DNA of 64,000 nt, taken from Methylobacterium sp. 2A. Lineage in GTDB: Bacteria > Pseudomonadota > Alphaproteobacteria > Rhizobiales > Beijerinckiaceae. The stretch covers positions 184,606-248,605 of the forward strand of contig NZ_VUOK01000013.1 of the NCBI RefSeq assembly GCF_009806555.1, written 5' to 3'. Positions 46,191-56,526 of the stretch are shown here, in pieces (position 1 is the first letter of the stretch; each line of letters opens with the position of its first letter). A model generated the notes under the pieces. It worked only from the letters and a program-made list of their open reading frames with translations, was not told where the DNA came from and did no database searches. The translations under genes and the position numbers were made by a program.

Positions 46191-47198
46191 TTGCGCCTGG
46201 ACCGCCGCCTCATGCTTGCCGGCCTCGGGAGCCTCGTCGGCCTGCGGCCCGCTGCGGCCGCGACGGACGGGCCGCCGGAGCCGGCGCCGCACGAGGCGGT
46301 CAAGGCGCTTCCCCGGACCCTGCCCGGTGCCGACCTGCAGGTGATCGACCTCTGGCCGGGGAATCCGCCGGGCGGCGGAACCGGCCCCGATGCAGGCGGC
46401 TACCGCTACGTCGAGGGCGCCGTCGGCGACATCGCCCGGGTGGCGCGGCCCTGCCTGCTGGTGATGCGGCCGGCCAACGCCAACGGCGCCGCCATGATCG
46501 TCGCGGCCGGGGGCGGCTACGAGTTCATCGCGATCGGCAATGAGGGCGTCCCCGTCGGCCGCGTGCTCAACGCCGCCGGCATCACCGTCTTTCTGCTGAT
46601 CTACCGCCTGCCGGCCGAGGGCTGGGGCTCGGGGCCCGACGCGCCACGCCAGGACGCGCAGCGCGCCCTCCGTCTGGTCCGGGCGCGGGGGACGGAGTTC
46701 GGCATCGATCCGGCGCGCGTCGGCGTGCTGGGCTTTTCGGCCGGCGGCCATCTGATGGGCGAGACCGCCGTCGGCAGCGCGCTGGACCTCTACCCGGCCG
46801 AGGATATGGTCGACGCCCAGCCCGTGCGGCCGGTGCTCGCCGGGCTGATCTATCCGGTCATCACCATGCGCAAGCCGTTCGACCGGACCCATACCCGCCG
46901 GATTCTGGTCGGTGACGACGTGACGCCGGCCGAGATGAAGACCTACTCGGTCGATCTCCAGGTCGGACCGGAGACGCCGCCGACCTTCCTGGCGCAGGCG
47001 ATCGACGATCCCGTCGCGGTGGCCGACCATCCGCTCCTGATGTTCACGGCCCTGCGCAAGGCCCGGGTCCCGGCCGAGCTGCACCTGTTCGAACGCGGCG
47101 GCCACGGCTTCGGGCTCGGGGTGCCGGGCACGCCGGCGGCGGCCTGGCCCGGACTGTTCCTGGCCTGGATCCGCCTCCACGGCTTCCTGCGGGGCTGA
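46191..47198 (+). CDS. Exported alpha/beta hydrolase (esterase-like)
   Basis: 335 residues from TTG 46191, CCAGGAG 7 nt upstream. N-terminal LDRRLMLAGLGSLVGLRPAAAA has a twin-arginine-like RR and hydrophobic core, suggesting Tat or Sec export. Hydrolase body: VAAGGGYEFIAIGNEG (oxyanion loop), VGVLGFSAGGHLMG nucleophile elbow and catalytic His in ERGGHGFGLG. Resembles BD-FAE/carbohydrate-esterase hydrolases acting on sugar esters in the periplasm. Confidence 0.8.
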   Translation: MRLDRRLMLAGLGSLVGLRPAAAATDGPPEPAPHEAVKALPRTLPGADLQVIDLWPGNPPGGGTGPDAGGYRYVEGAVGDIARVARPCLLVMRPANANGAAMIVAAGGGYEFIAIGNEGVPVGRVLNAAGITVFLLIYRLPAEGWGSGPDAPRQDAQRALRLVRARGTEFGIDPARVGVLGFSAGGHLMGETAVGSALDLYPAEDMVDAQPVRPVLAGLIYPVITMRKPFDRTHTRRILVGDDVTPAEMKTYSVDLQVGPETPPTFLAQAIDDPVAVADHPLLMFTALRKARVPAELHLFERGGHGFGLGVPGTPAAAWPGLFLAWIRLHGFLRG

Positions 47199-47202
47199 TC
47201 TC

Positions 47203-48441
47203 TCAGCCGCCGCCGGCGATCACGCGGTGCAGCTTGGCGACCTTCGGGCGGCTGGTGCGGAACTGGCCCCGCTCCACCGACACGAACACCACGGCCGCGA
47301 TGGCGAGCGTCGTCAGCCACCAGATGGATGTCAGCCCGACGCTGAGGCACGCCACCGTGAAGGCCGCCGCGAAGCAGCCCATGGCGCCGGGCACCAGGGC
47401 CGGCCCGTCGCGCCCCGCCCGGCGGATCGAGGCGTAGAGCGCGAAGGCGGCGGCGAGCGCTCCGACGATCCCGAGCTCGTACCAGAACTCGAACAAAGCG
47501 GTCGTCGGCGCGTTCAACGGGAGGAGACCGACCAGACGGCCGCGCAGCGCGGTCTCGAAGCCGTGGCCGGTGATCAGGCGCACAGGGTCCGTGATCACCA
47601 CCTTCTGCCAGCTCTTGAGCGACAGCACTGCCGGCGCGAGCGGTCCCAGCACGGCGGCGCCCACGGGTCGCGCCAGGAACGGCAGCAGCGGCGCCACGGC
47701 GAGCAGGATGGCCGAGAGGATCGCGGTCAGTTGCACGCCGAGCTTCTGCCGGTAGCTCGTCACCGCGAATGCGACGGCCCCGACCGCCAGGGCCGCGATC
47801 TGCGTCGCGTCCGGCTGGACGGTGAGCGCGAGGGCGACGAGGAGCGCCAGCGCGAGCGCCTCGCGGTCGCGGCGTCTGGACCGAAGCCAGGCGAGCGCCG
47901 GCCAGACGAGCAGGATCAGCAGCACGAGGCCGCGATCCAGGGCGCCGTCATCCTCGGCACCGGCGGGGCCCATATGGGCGCCGAACAGGCCGAGCACGAT
48001 CGCCACGATCGCGCCGGCTACGATCCCGAGCGGCAGCAGGTAGAGATTGGCCGATCGCATCCGGTCGGGCAGGGCGAGGTAGCCCAGCAGGGCGAGCCCG
48101 ATCGTGGCCGCGAGGTTCGCGAGGCGCTCAAGGGCCGGACCGAGGAACGGCGTCCAGGTGAGCGACAGGGCGGACCAGAACACCACGAGCATGCCGGCCA
48201 GAAAGGCCGGCGCGGTCAACAGCCTGCGGGCGGCCGGGCGCACCGGCCGCTGCCGCCGGTCGATGACGCTCGCGATGATCAGCAGGATCACGGCGATCGG
48301 CGCGAGGATCACCGAGGCGCGCCGCGCCACCTGCGCCAGGACGGGCAGCACCACGAACAGCCCGAAAAAGCCGAGGCGCCGCAGCAGCGCGGCGGCGTCG
48401 AGCGCCGGATCGGCCAGGGTCGAGTTCGATGCGCGCGGCAT
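47203..48441 (-). CDS. O-antigen-ligase-like polytopic membrane protein
   Basis: 412 residues from ATG 48441. Ten or so hydrophobic helices and one soluble loop containing TGHGFETALRGR, the conserved motif of WaaL/Wzy-type O-antigen ligases near a periplasmic loop (about 295). Likely ligates or polymerises a surface polysaccharide in the inner membrane. Overlaps nothing; convergent to the esterase. Confidence 0.72.
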   Translation of the reverse strand: MPRASNSTLADPALDAAALLRRLGFFGLFVVLPVLAQVARRASVILAPIAVILLIIASVIDRRQRPVRPAARRLLTAPAFLAGMLVVFWSALSLTWTPFLGPALERLANLAATIGLALLGYLALPDRMRSANLYLLPLGIVAGAIVAIVLGLFGAHMGPAGAEDDGALDRGLVLLILLVWPALAWLRSRRRDREALALALLVALALTVQPDATQIAALAVGAVAFAVTSYRQKLGVQLTAILSAILLAVAPLLPFLARPVGAAVLGPLAPAVLSLKSWQKVVITDPVRLITGHGFETALRGRLVGLLPLNAPTTALFEFWYELGIVGALAAAFALYASIRRAGRDGPALVPGAMGCFAAAFTVACLSVGLTSIWWLTTLAIAAVVFVSVERGQFRTSRPKVAKLHRVIAGGG

Positions 48442-48535
48442 CCTACGCCTTCTACCGGACCGGGACGGCCGGTTCTCTGTTCGATACGCAAGGCTCGCGC
48501 AAGCCGCTGTAGACGCAGCGCCACACCTCGCGCCC

Positions 48536-49060
48536 TCACGCCACCGTAGCGGTCTCGCGCGGGCGCCGCCGCAGGGTCCGCCGGCCGAGATCCGAGACGA
48601 CCCGCCAGCCGCCCCAGGCGGCGAAGAACCCGATCAGGCCGGCGGCCAGACCGTCGGCACTGGTCGGGATCGCCGGGCTGAAGTCCCGATACGCCGCTTC
48701 GGCGACCGGTATGTCGGGGTCGCGCAGCATCGCGACGACGCGGCCGAGCGGGCTCGTCGCCGAGGCCAGGGCCTGCTGCTGCGCGCTGAGGCGCGCGAGC
48801 CGGGCGATATCGGCCTGTGCGGCGGCGCCGCGCCGGGCCACGAGTTGATCGGGATTGCTGCGCAGCCGGTCGACGGCGCCGTCCCGGGTCGTGCCCGAGG
48901 CCTGCGCGTCGGATTCGAGCACCGCCACCTGACGGCGCAGCTCGTCGGCCGCACCGCCGAGGCGCTGGGCATATTGCTGCGCGAATTCGGGCGCCTGCGC
49001 GGCGATCGCCCCGCCGAGGAGTCCGAGGGCGAGCCCGAGGGTGCGGAACACGCGGAACAC
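48536..49060 (-). CDS. DUF2937 family protein
   Basis: 174 residues from GTG 49060, GGAGG 6 nt upstream. N-terminal membrane anchor LALGLLGGAIAAQAPEFAQQYAQRLGGAADELRRQV is the DUF2937 signature; a helical middle and a second hydrophobic helix (DGLAAGLIGFFAAWGGWRVV) follow near the end. Inner-membrane protein of unknown role, predicted coiled-coil periplasmic middle. Confidence 0.8.
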   Translation of the reverse strand: MFRVFRTLGLALGLLGGAIAAQAPEFAQQYAQRLGGAADELRRQVAVLESDAQASGTTRDGAVDRLRSNPDQLVARRGAAAQADIARLARLSAQQQALASATSPLGRVVAMLRDPDIPVAEAAYRDFSPAIPTSADGLAAGLIGFFAAWGGWRVVSDLGRRTLRRRPRETATVA

Positions 49061-49128
49061 GTCAGGCCTCCGGGATGAGGATTCGGCCCTCGACAAGAGC
49101 ACGCCGCCGGGGCGGGTTCCAGCCGCCC

Positions 49129-50142
49129 TTATGCGGGGAGCGTCAGCAGGCCCGCCTGCCCGTCGCGGCACCCGAACAGCAGCCGCCCGCCACGCCCGTC
49201 CCAGGCGAGCGCCGTGATCCCGCTGCCCGGAACCGACGGCCGCACCAGAAGCTCTGCGGCGTCGGTGAACCGCACCAGCAGGATGCAGCCGTCCTCGTAG
49301 CCGATCGCCAGCACCGGTGCCTTGGGATGGAACGCGACCCGGGACACCCGGGCGGGGCGGACACCGCATTCCCGCGGGGGCTTGCCGGTTGGCCCTTCCT
49401 TCGAATCGAACGGCCAGACGATCGCCGCCTCGGCGCCGCTGGTCGCGAGCCAGTGCCCGTCCGACGACCACGCCATCGAGCGGACCTTGCCGGGATAGCC
49501 CATCATCCGCATGTGGCCGCGGTCCGGCTGAAGCCGCCATCCGTGCAGGGCGTTCTCCTGCATCGTCGTCACGACGAAGCGGCCGTCCGGCGACCACGTC
49601 ACGTCGATATGCGAACCCTTCCACTCGATCACCTCGGCGGGTGTTTCCAGATTGGGGTACCAGAGGCTGACGCCGTTGTAGTGGGCGACGCCGAGGCGAT
49701 AGCCCTTCGGCGCGAAGACGAGCCCGCGCGCCGTCGACGGCGCCTGGAAGGTGCGCTCGCGGCCCTTGGCGTCCCGCGCCACGACGGTGCGGCCCGCCGA
49801 CCACGCCAGGGCGCCGTCCGGATGGAGCGCCAGGGCGTCGATCCAGGTCCCGCCTTTGGCGGAGCCGCGCTCCTCCATCGTACCGTCGGCGCGGATCTCG
49901 ACGACGCGGCCGTCATCGCCGCCGGTGAGCAGGCGCTCGCCGTAGCCGGCCGCCACCAGGATCCCGGCCTCGGGATGGGCTGCGAGGCGCGTCAGGCTCC
50001 CGTCCTGCGCCAGCGCGACCGTGCCGTCGCTGAGCGCCAGGGCCGGCACGTCCTTCAGGAAATGCGCCGCGATCACGTGGGCGCCGGGATCGAGCGCCGC
50101 GACGTGCTGGGTGAGGGAGGGGTTGCTCAGGGTGCTGCTCAT
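49129..50142 (-). CDS. WD40 repeat protein
   Basis: 337 residues, about seven WD-like blades (for example PEAGILVAAGYGERLLTGGDDGRVVEI; SHIDVTWSPDGRFVVTTMQENALHGWRL; VRSMAWSSDGHWLATSGAEAAIVWPF; RVAFHPKAPVLAIGYEDGCILLVRF). No signal peptide, so cytoplasmic beta-propeller scaffold. Its start overlaps the YoaK-like gene by four bases (ATGA at 50139-50142), so the two are coupled. Some alphaproteobacterial propellers near DUF1275 genes are of unknown function. Confidence 0.85.
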   Translation of the reverse strand: MSSTLSNPSLTQHVAALDPGAHVIAAHFLKDVPALALSDGTVALAQDGSLTRLAAHPEAGILVAAGYGERLLTGGDDGRVVEIRADGTMEERGSAKGGTWIDALALHPDGALAWSAGRTVVARDAKGRERTFQAPSTARGLVFAPKGYRLGVAHYNGVSLWYPNLETPAEVIEWKGSHIDVTWSPDGRFVVTTMQENALHGWRLQPDRGHMRMMGYPGKVRSMAWSSDGHWLATSGAEAAIVWPFDSKEGPTGKPPRECGVRPARVSRVAFHPKAPVLAIGYEDGCILLVRFTDAAELLVRPSVPGSGITALAWDGRGGRLLFGCRDGQAGLLTLPA

Positions 50143-50813
50143 GGGGCGGGGACCTTCGCGGCAGGCGAGCCCGCGCGCAAGACCAGGATCGCCGACAGCA
50201 GCGCCAGTCCGCCGGAGAGCGCCGCCGGCGCGACCAGGGCGTAGAGGGCGAAGAGCCCGTAGGCATGGGCGCCGAGATACGCGCCCAACAGCAGGGACAG
50301 CCAGACCAGCCCGTCGCCGACCCAGCCGAACGGATCGCCGGTCCGGGTCAGGGCCTGGGCGATCTTCTGGCCGAGGCTGAACAGGGCGCCGGTGACGAAG
50401 GTGGTCCCGGCTCGGAATCCCTTCACCTGTGCGAGCACTGCGTTCTGCGAGCCCATCGCCACGGCGACGAAGAAGGCGGCCAGCCCGAGTTCCGGCGATT
50501 CGAGCCCGAGCCCGAGGCCGCCGAGGATCAGGAGTGATTCGTAGGCGAGCACGGCCGGCGTGGTCCAGGGAGGCGGCACGAGGATCGCGAGCCCGCTGCC
50601 GAGCACCGAGCCCGTGAGGAATGCGAAGAGGAGGATCGCCGGAAGGATCATCCGGTGCGGTTCGGCCTCCGCGCCGAAGACCGCGAGCTGCGTGGTGTTG
50701 CCGCTCATGAACGAGGTGTAGAGGCCGCCGAGCCGGACGAAGCCGAGGGCGTCCACGTATCCGGCGAGCCCCGTCAGGAGGAGACCGAGCCCGAGCTGGT
50801 AGGTCCGGCTCAT
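50139..50813 (-). CDS. YoaK/DUF1275 membrane protein
   Basis: 224 residues. Family start YQLGLGLLLTGLAGYVDALGFVRLGGLYTSFMSGNTTQLAV, and MGSQNAVLAQVKGFRAGTTFVTGALFSLGQK are the DUF1275 signatures. Six hydrophobic helices; inner-membrane, possibly transporter-like. First of a coupled pair with the WD40 gene. Confidence 0.85.
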   Translation of the reverse strand: MSRTYQLGLGLLLTGLAGYVDALGFVRLGGLYTSFMSGNTTQLAVFGAEAEPHRMILPAILLFAFLTGSVLGSGLAILVPPPWTTPAVLAYESLLILGGLGLGLESPELGLAAFFVAVAMGSQNAVLAQVKGFRAGTTFVTGALFSLGQKIAQALTRTGDPFGWVGDGLVWLSLLLGAYLGAHAYGLFALYALVAPAALSGGLALLSAILVLRAGSPAAKVPAP

Positions 50814-51020
50814 GATCCCGCCTCCCGGTTCAGTTCCGGTAACGCTCTGTTAACCAATCGGGCGCCCTCGTTTAGCGGCTCTGAAGGGCAGTTAACGCGC
50901 CACTCACCAAACCCGTGCAATTCGATCGAAACAGGGTGAACGCCGTGTCGAGAGGGGCCGTTGCCCCTGCGATCCGACCGGGGGACAGCAGGCCCCTGCC
51001 GGGTGAGTGGGAGTAGCGTC

Positions 51021-51449
51021 ATGGTTCCGTTCGCCGCAGCTTTTGTCTGTCCGTCCGTACCTGTGCCGGACTCGGCCGCCGCCACGATTCTGGTCGTCGA
51101 GGATGAGCCAACCGTGTGCGAGCTGGCCGCCGAAACGCTGCTCGATGCCGGCTATCGCGTCCTCACCGCCGCGGATGCGTGGCAGGCCGAGGCGATCCTG
51201 GCCCGGGAGAGCGTCGACATGCTCTTCACCGATATCGATCTGGCCCGCAACACGAACGGGCTCGCCCTCGCGCGCCGCGCCCGCGACCTCTGCCCGGACC
51301 TGCCGGTGGTCTACACCTCCGGGGGCCACGCCGGTCTTCCGGCCCGCGACGCCGTCCCCGGCTCCGTCTTCGTGCCGAAACCCTATCGCCCGAGCCAGCT
51401 CGTGGTGCTCACCCGCGACGTGCTCAACGCCGCGCTCCTTCACGCCTGA
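51021..51449 (+). CDS. Single-domain CheY-like response regulator
   Basis: 142 residues from ATG 51021. Receiver domain: VVEDEPTVCELA (acidic pair), LFTDIDLARNTNGLALAR (phospho-Asp in TDID), VVYTSGGHAG (Thr) and VFVPKPYRPSQLV (Lys). No output domain, as in many alphaproteobacterial signalling relays. No cognate kinase lies adjacent. Confidence 0.88.
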   Translation: MVPFAAAFVCPSVPVPDSAAATILVVEDEPTVCELAAETLLDAGYRVLTAADAWQAEAILARESVDMLFTDIDLARNTNGLALARRARDLCPDLPVVYTSGGHAGLPARDAVPGSVFVPKPYRPSQLVVLTRDVLNAALLHA

Positions 51450-51473
51450 CCCGGATCTTCGAGGTTTTCCGCC

Positions 51474-51830
51474 ATGTGGCGCTTCCTTCCCGCACTCGGT
51501 CTCGTCCTGGCGATCTCGGCAGGGCCGGCCGGAGCCGCTTGCGACGTGAAGGGGGCGCAGATCGAGGAGGCGATCGCGGCCAAGGGCGAGCTGAAATCGG
51601 AAGCCAACGCCCAGCTCGTGCGCGACCTGCGCACGCTGCGCGATGCCGCGATCGTGCTGGAAACGTACAAGTTTCCCGGCGAGTGCGAGGTGCTGCTCGG
51701 GGTCGCCAAGTCGCTCCTCGCCGACCCCGCCAAGACGATCGAGCAGGGGGGCGACACCGACGAGGACAAGGCCGAGGGCCTGAGCGAGGCGCGTGAGCCG
51801 AAGGATGCCGGCGCTCCGAAGGCGAAGTGA
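51474..51830 (+). CDS. Small exported protein
   Basis: 118 residues with signal peptide FLPALGLVLAISAGPAGAA and two Cys in the mature part (ACDVKG and FPGECEVLL) that may form a disulphide. The C-terminal 30 residues are Asp/Glu/Lys-rich. Periplasmic, function unknown. The ribosome site GAGG lies close before ATG 51474. Confidence 0.65.
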   Translation: MWRFLPALGLVLAISAGPAGAACDVKGAQIEEAIAAKGELKSEANAQLVRDLRTLRDAAIVLETYKFPGECEVLLGVAKSLLADPAKTIEQGGDTDEDKAEGLSEAREPKDAGAPKAK

Positions 51831-51837
51831 CGGCGCC

Positions 51838-52058
51838 CTAATCGGTCGGCCGCGCCTCCGGCTTCCAGTCGCGCGCGCCGTGAATCACATGCAGGATCGC
51901 CACCGCCTCGCCCTCAGCGTCCGGCAGGATCTCGTAAGTCAGGATGTCGGGCAGGCCCGGCGTCACCGTCTCGAAGGTGCCGGTGACGCGGCCAGCGCGA
52001 CCCGTCGCCAGCTCGCCGAGGCCGGCAGCCGTACCGTCAGCGTCGAGCTTTGCGCCAT
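51838..52058 (-). pseudogene. RelE/ParE toxin-antitoxin remnant (antitoxin start fused to toxin end)
   Basis: From ATG 52058 a frame reads MAQSSTLTVRLPAS, the classic ribbon-helix-helix antitoxin start. Within about 15 residues another frame takes over, encoding the C-terminal half of a ParE/RelE toxin (GRAGRVTGTFETVTPGLPDI and AILHVIHGARDWKP) to the stop at 51838-51840. The antitoxin's body and the toxin's N-terminus are missing, as after one internal deletion. Confidence 0.65.
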
Positions 52059-52480
52059 CGTGAATCATCCGCGTTCGGTTGTGTACATGGTAACACCGAC
52101 GCGGCTTCGCCGTCACACAGAGGGCGCGGATTCCCTGTTCCGTGCGGCCAGGGGCCTGTCGCGTTCCGGCACCGGCCGCGTGCCCCGAACCTGTTTGGCC
52201 GGCAGCCTTTTCGGTGAGCAGTCGGAGGTCGCGTGGCGCAGTAGGCACCGCGGCGCTCGATCCTGCACCGCCCCCGGTTCTTCCCGCTGGTGGTTTACGA
52301 TCGTTACGATCTCGGTCGAAGGCGGCTCCGCGCATCGCCGTTCCGAAGGCAGCATGTGAACAGCGTGGTTCGGCGGCAGGTCCCTCACGCCAAGCGCGTC
52401 GATGCGCGGCCGTAGTATTGCGGCGCGATCCGACCGGGCACGGCTCCGAACCATCCCGCGGCGGCCGGAATCCCGGCCCC
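52059..52480. other. 422-bp intergenic stretch without a gene
   Basis: Mixed composition with no convincing ribosome site or protein-like frame. GTGTACATGGTAACAC (52080-52095) upstream of the remnant antitoxin start has matching outer GTGT/ACAC and could be its decayed operator. The rest shows nothing I can name. Confidence 0.35.
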
Positions 52481-53110
52481 TCAGCGCTCCTCGCCGGCGC
52501 TCGCCCCGATCTTCGCCCGGGCGAGGGCCTTCCCGAGCTTGGCGGCGATCTGGTCGCGCAGCATGTCGGCCATCTCGATGTCGACGAGTCGCCACGTGAG
52601 CCCGCGCAGCCGCAACCGGATGCGCGTGCGCTGGCCGCGGGGTGCCTCGGGCGGGATCGGAACGACGACGGCGCGGAAGCCGCGTATCTCCATCGCCGTG
52701 TAGTAGGGCATCAGGCGCCCGAGGCTGGGGATCGCGAGTCCTTCCGGCCGCGTGCCGGTCGGCCGCTCGAGATCGAGCTTGTCGGGCCAGCCGTTGGCGA
52801 GCAGATCGATCACGGTCTCCGGGGTTATCATCGTCTCGGACAGGGCCAGCGCGAGTCCGTAAGCGGCGTCACCGAGGCGCTGGCGATCGCGCGGTTCGAT
52901 GTCCGGATCGCTGTCCGACGCGGTGCGCATCGCCGCCGTGATCTGCCGCACCAGGGACAGGCGGAGCGTGCGGAAGTTGACGTGGCTCTCGATATAGGCG
53001 GTGTCGTGCCGACGCACGGCCTGGGCGAGATCGTAGAGCGACCAGAGCGGGCTCATGGTGAAGGCGAGCCACGCAAGGGCGAGCCCGAGCAGGACCGCGA
53101 GCCAGCGCAT
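52481..53110 (-). CDS. DUF2939 protein
   Basis: 209 residues. N-terminal membrane anchor WLAVLLGLALAWLAFTMSPLWSLYDLAQAV then the DUF2939 core (IESHVNFRTLRLSLVRQITAAM and the beta-rich VVVPIPPEAPRGQRTRIRLRLRGLTWRLVDIEM). Periplasmic-facing, unknown role. End of the proB-rppH block. Confidence 0.82.
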   Translation of the reverse strand: MRWLAVLLGLALAWLAFTMSPLWSLYDLAQAVRRHDTAYIESHVNFRTLRLSLVRQITAAMRTASDSDPDIEPRDRQRLGDAAYGLALALSETMITPETVIDLLANGWPDKLDLERPTGTRPEGLAIPSLGRLMPYYTAMEIRGFRAVVVPIPPEAPRGQRTRIRLRLRGLTWRLVDIEMADMLRDQIAAKLGKALARAKIGASAGEER

Positions 53111-53133
53111 GCCTCAGGACCCCGGCCGCCGCG

Positions 53134-53673
53134 TCACCGCGCATCCGCCCAGCGTTCGAGGCCCGAGAAGGCCGCCACAACCCGCTCGTAGACCGGGCGC
53201 TTGAACGGAATGATCAGCTCCGGAAGCTCCGCGAACCGCGCCCAGCGCCACGCGTCGAACTCCGCCTTGTGGGCGCCCCCGCCCGGACGGAGCACGTCGA
53301 TCAGCTCCTCCCGGCCCTCGAAGCCGAAGGCGAACCATTTCTGGGTCTGCCCACGATAGCGGCCCTTCCAGGCCTGCTTCATGACGTCGGGCGGCAGATC
53401 ATAGGGGAGCCAGTCCGGGATCTCCGCGAGCTTGCGGATCGCCTCCGGGGGGACGTTGGTCTCCTCGTAGAGTTCCCGGCGGGCCGCCGCCTCGGGATCC
53501 TCGCCCGGATCGACGCCGCCCTGCGGCATCTGCCACAGATGCGGGCCGGCAACGTGCTCGGGTCCCGCATCCTTGGTCCGGCGCCCGACGAAAACGCCGC
53601 CCGATCGTGCGATCAGCGCGATACCCACGCAGGGGCGATAGGGCAGGTCGCCCGGATCCAGATCCGTCGTCAT
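53134..53673 (-). CDS. rppH: RNA pyrophosphohydrolase (Nudix)
   Basis: 179 residues from ATG 53673. Nudix box [22 protein letters not shown], preceded by [22 protein letters not shown], and [15 protein letters not shown], the RppH-specific segment. Removes pyrophosphate from 5'-triphosphate mRNA to start decay. Follows the divergent-polysaccharide-deacetylase gene by about 108 nt in the same strand order as other Rhizobiales. Confidence 0.92.
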   Translation of the reverse strand: MTTDLDPGDLPYRPCVGIALIARSGGVFVGRRTKDAGPEHVAGPHLWQMPQGGVDPGEDPEAAARRELYEETNVPPEAIRKLAEIPDWLPYDLPPDVMKQAWKGRYRGQTQKWFAFGFEGREELIDVLRPGGGAHKAEFDAWRWARFAELPELIIPFKRPVYERVVAAFSGLERWADAR

Positions 53674-53780
53674 CGGCCCGACCATAGGTCAGCGGCGCCG
53701 GCCGCGGCAACGCCACCGGGCGCTCGCAGAGGCCGGCCGGAACCGAAATCCATCATGGCGGGAGCGGAGCGCATCTGCAC

Positions 53781-55079
53781 TCAATCGGCCGTGGAAACGC
53801 GCTTGTCGCGGGCGCCGCGCAACGCCACGCTGGCCGGGACCAGGCGCAACCCGCGGGCATCGAGGTCCCGCGCCCAGCGGGCGATTCGATCGACGGTCAA
53901 CACGCTGCCGCTGGCCGAGACGAGGGCGAAGCCGTTGGCCCGCGCCCGCGCTTCGGCCTGCGCGAGGGCTGCATCGATCGCGTCGGCCCGCGGCGTCGCG
54001 TCGAGGACGAGCTCGGCGCGGGCGGTCGGAGTCCGGGTCTTGTTGAGCGGGGCGGGCGCCGGCTTGGGACCCGTGCCGTCGTCGAGGAAGCCGAGGCCCC
54101 GTGCGCCGATCTCGCGCAGGATCGGCTCGAAGGCGGTATCCGCCATCAGCTTCGATCCCATGAAGTTCACGATACCGACATAACCCGGAAAACGGGCCAG
54201 CGCCCAGGCGAGGCGATCGGCGTTCTCCGGGCCCTTCAAGGCGGTGAGCAGGCTCTGCGGGCCGGGATCGCTGTCCGGATAGTCGAACGGCTCCATGGGA
54301 AGCTGGAGGAAGACCTCGTGCCCGGCGTCGCGCGCCCGGGCGGCGGCGCGCTCGGCCTCGCTGCCATAGGGCAGGAAGGCGAGGCTCACGGCAGCCGGCA
54401 GCCGGGCCGTCGCACCGGCGGTGGCGGCCTGTCCGACCCCGAGGCCGGTCACCACGATGGCGATGCGCGGCCCCGTGCCGGGCTCCTCCGCGCGGGCGTA
54501 CACATCGAGCGCCCGCACCCGGCCCTCGCCGAGCTTCGGCATGAGGCCGTGCCGGCCGGTCTCGCTGATGCGCGGATCCGGAGCGGCCGCCAGACGCGGC
54601 GCGCTCGGGGGCGGGACGCGGATCACCACGGCGTCGCTCGGGCCGGAGCCCAGCGGACGCACCACCGTGACGCCCGAGGCGGTCTCGAGTTCTTCGGCGC
54701 TGCGCTGGAGCTGTTCCTGCGCGGGCGCCGCAGCGGCGACCTGCGGTTCCGCGGCGGCGACCGGGGCGACGGGCCGCGCCGGGGTTTCGCGGATCACGAT
54801 CGTGGCTTCGGCATGGGGCTCGCCGCCCTGGGGATCGCCGAGCGCGAGGACGAGGCCGAGCGAAACCGCGAGGGCCGCCGCGATCGCGCCCGTCGCGACC
54901 TTCGGACGGCGCAACACCGCGACGACCCGGCCGAACCGCCCGGCGGGCTGGTCCGGTGCCCCGGCCTCCGGCACCCCGAGGGGGCGCGTGAGGATATCGT
55001 CGGCGGGTTCGGTCAAGCGGTGCTCGATGCGGAATCGCGATTCCTGCCGCGCCGGGACGGTGCGGATCCTGGCCGCCAT
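53781..55079 (-). CDS. Divergent polysaccharide deacetylase (DUF610/YibQ)
   Basis: 432 residues. One membrane helix (ATGAIAAALAVSLGLVLALGD, about 62-82), then a periplasmic linker rich in Pro/Ala, then the YibQ deacetylase fold: RIAIVVTGLGVGQAATAGA, AVSLAFLPYG, EVFLQLPMEPFDYPDSDPG and FLDDGT. It acts on an envelope polysaccharide or is a structural relative. Standard position between ctpA and rppH in the alphaproteobacterial block. Confidence 0.88.
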   Translation of the reverse strand: MAARIRTVPARQESRFRIEHRLTEPADDILTRPLGVPEAGAPDQPAGRFGRVVAVLRRPKVATGAIAAALAVSLGLVLALGDPQGGEPHAEATIVIRETPARPVAPVAAAEPQVAAAAPAQEQLQRSAEELETASGVTVVRPLGSGPSDAVVIRVPPPSAPRLAAAPDPRISETGRHGLMPKLGEGRVRALDVYARAEEPGTGPRIAIVVTGLGVGQAATAGATARLPAAVSLAFLPYGSEAERAAARARDAGHEVFLQLPMEPFDYPDSDPGPQSLLTALKGPENADRLAWALARFPGYVGIVNFMGSKLMADTAFEPILREIGARGLGFLDDGTGPKPAPAPLNKTRTPTARAELVLDATPRADAIDAALAQAEARARANGFALVSASGSVLTVDRIARWARDLDARGLRLVPASVALRGARDKRVSTAD

Positions 55080-55125
55080 TGCGGACCGGTGTGGTTAACG
55101 ATCCGCTAAGGATCGCTTCCGGATA

Positions 55126-55160
55126 CGAAAAACCCGCCCGGAATAAAATCCGGACGGGTT
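55126..55160 (-). terminator. Rho-independent terminator after ctpA
   Basis: On the minus strand AACCCGTCCGGA-TTTTAT-TCCGGGCGGGTT (one mismatch) is followed by TTTTT, the classical form, 30 nt after the ctpA stop. Confidence 0.85.
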
Positions 55161-55188
55161 CGCAATACGGCGTTTCAGGCTCCGGATA

Positions 55189-56525
<1,337 letters not shown>

Positions 56526-56526
<1 letters not shown>

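Noticed and set aside
52113..52595. 160-residue minus-strand frame in the spacer near the toxin-antitoxin remnant
   Set aside because: Arg-rich shadow composition and overlap with the well-supported DUF2939 gene.
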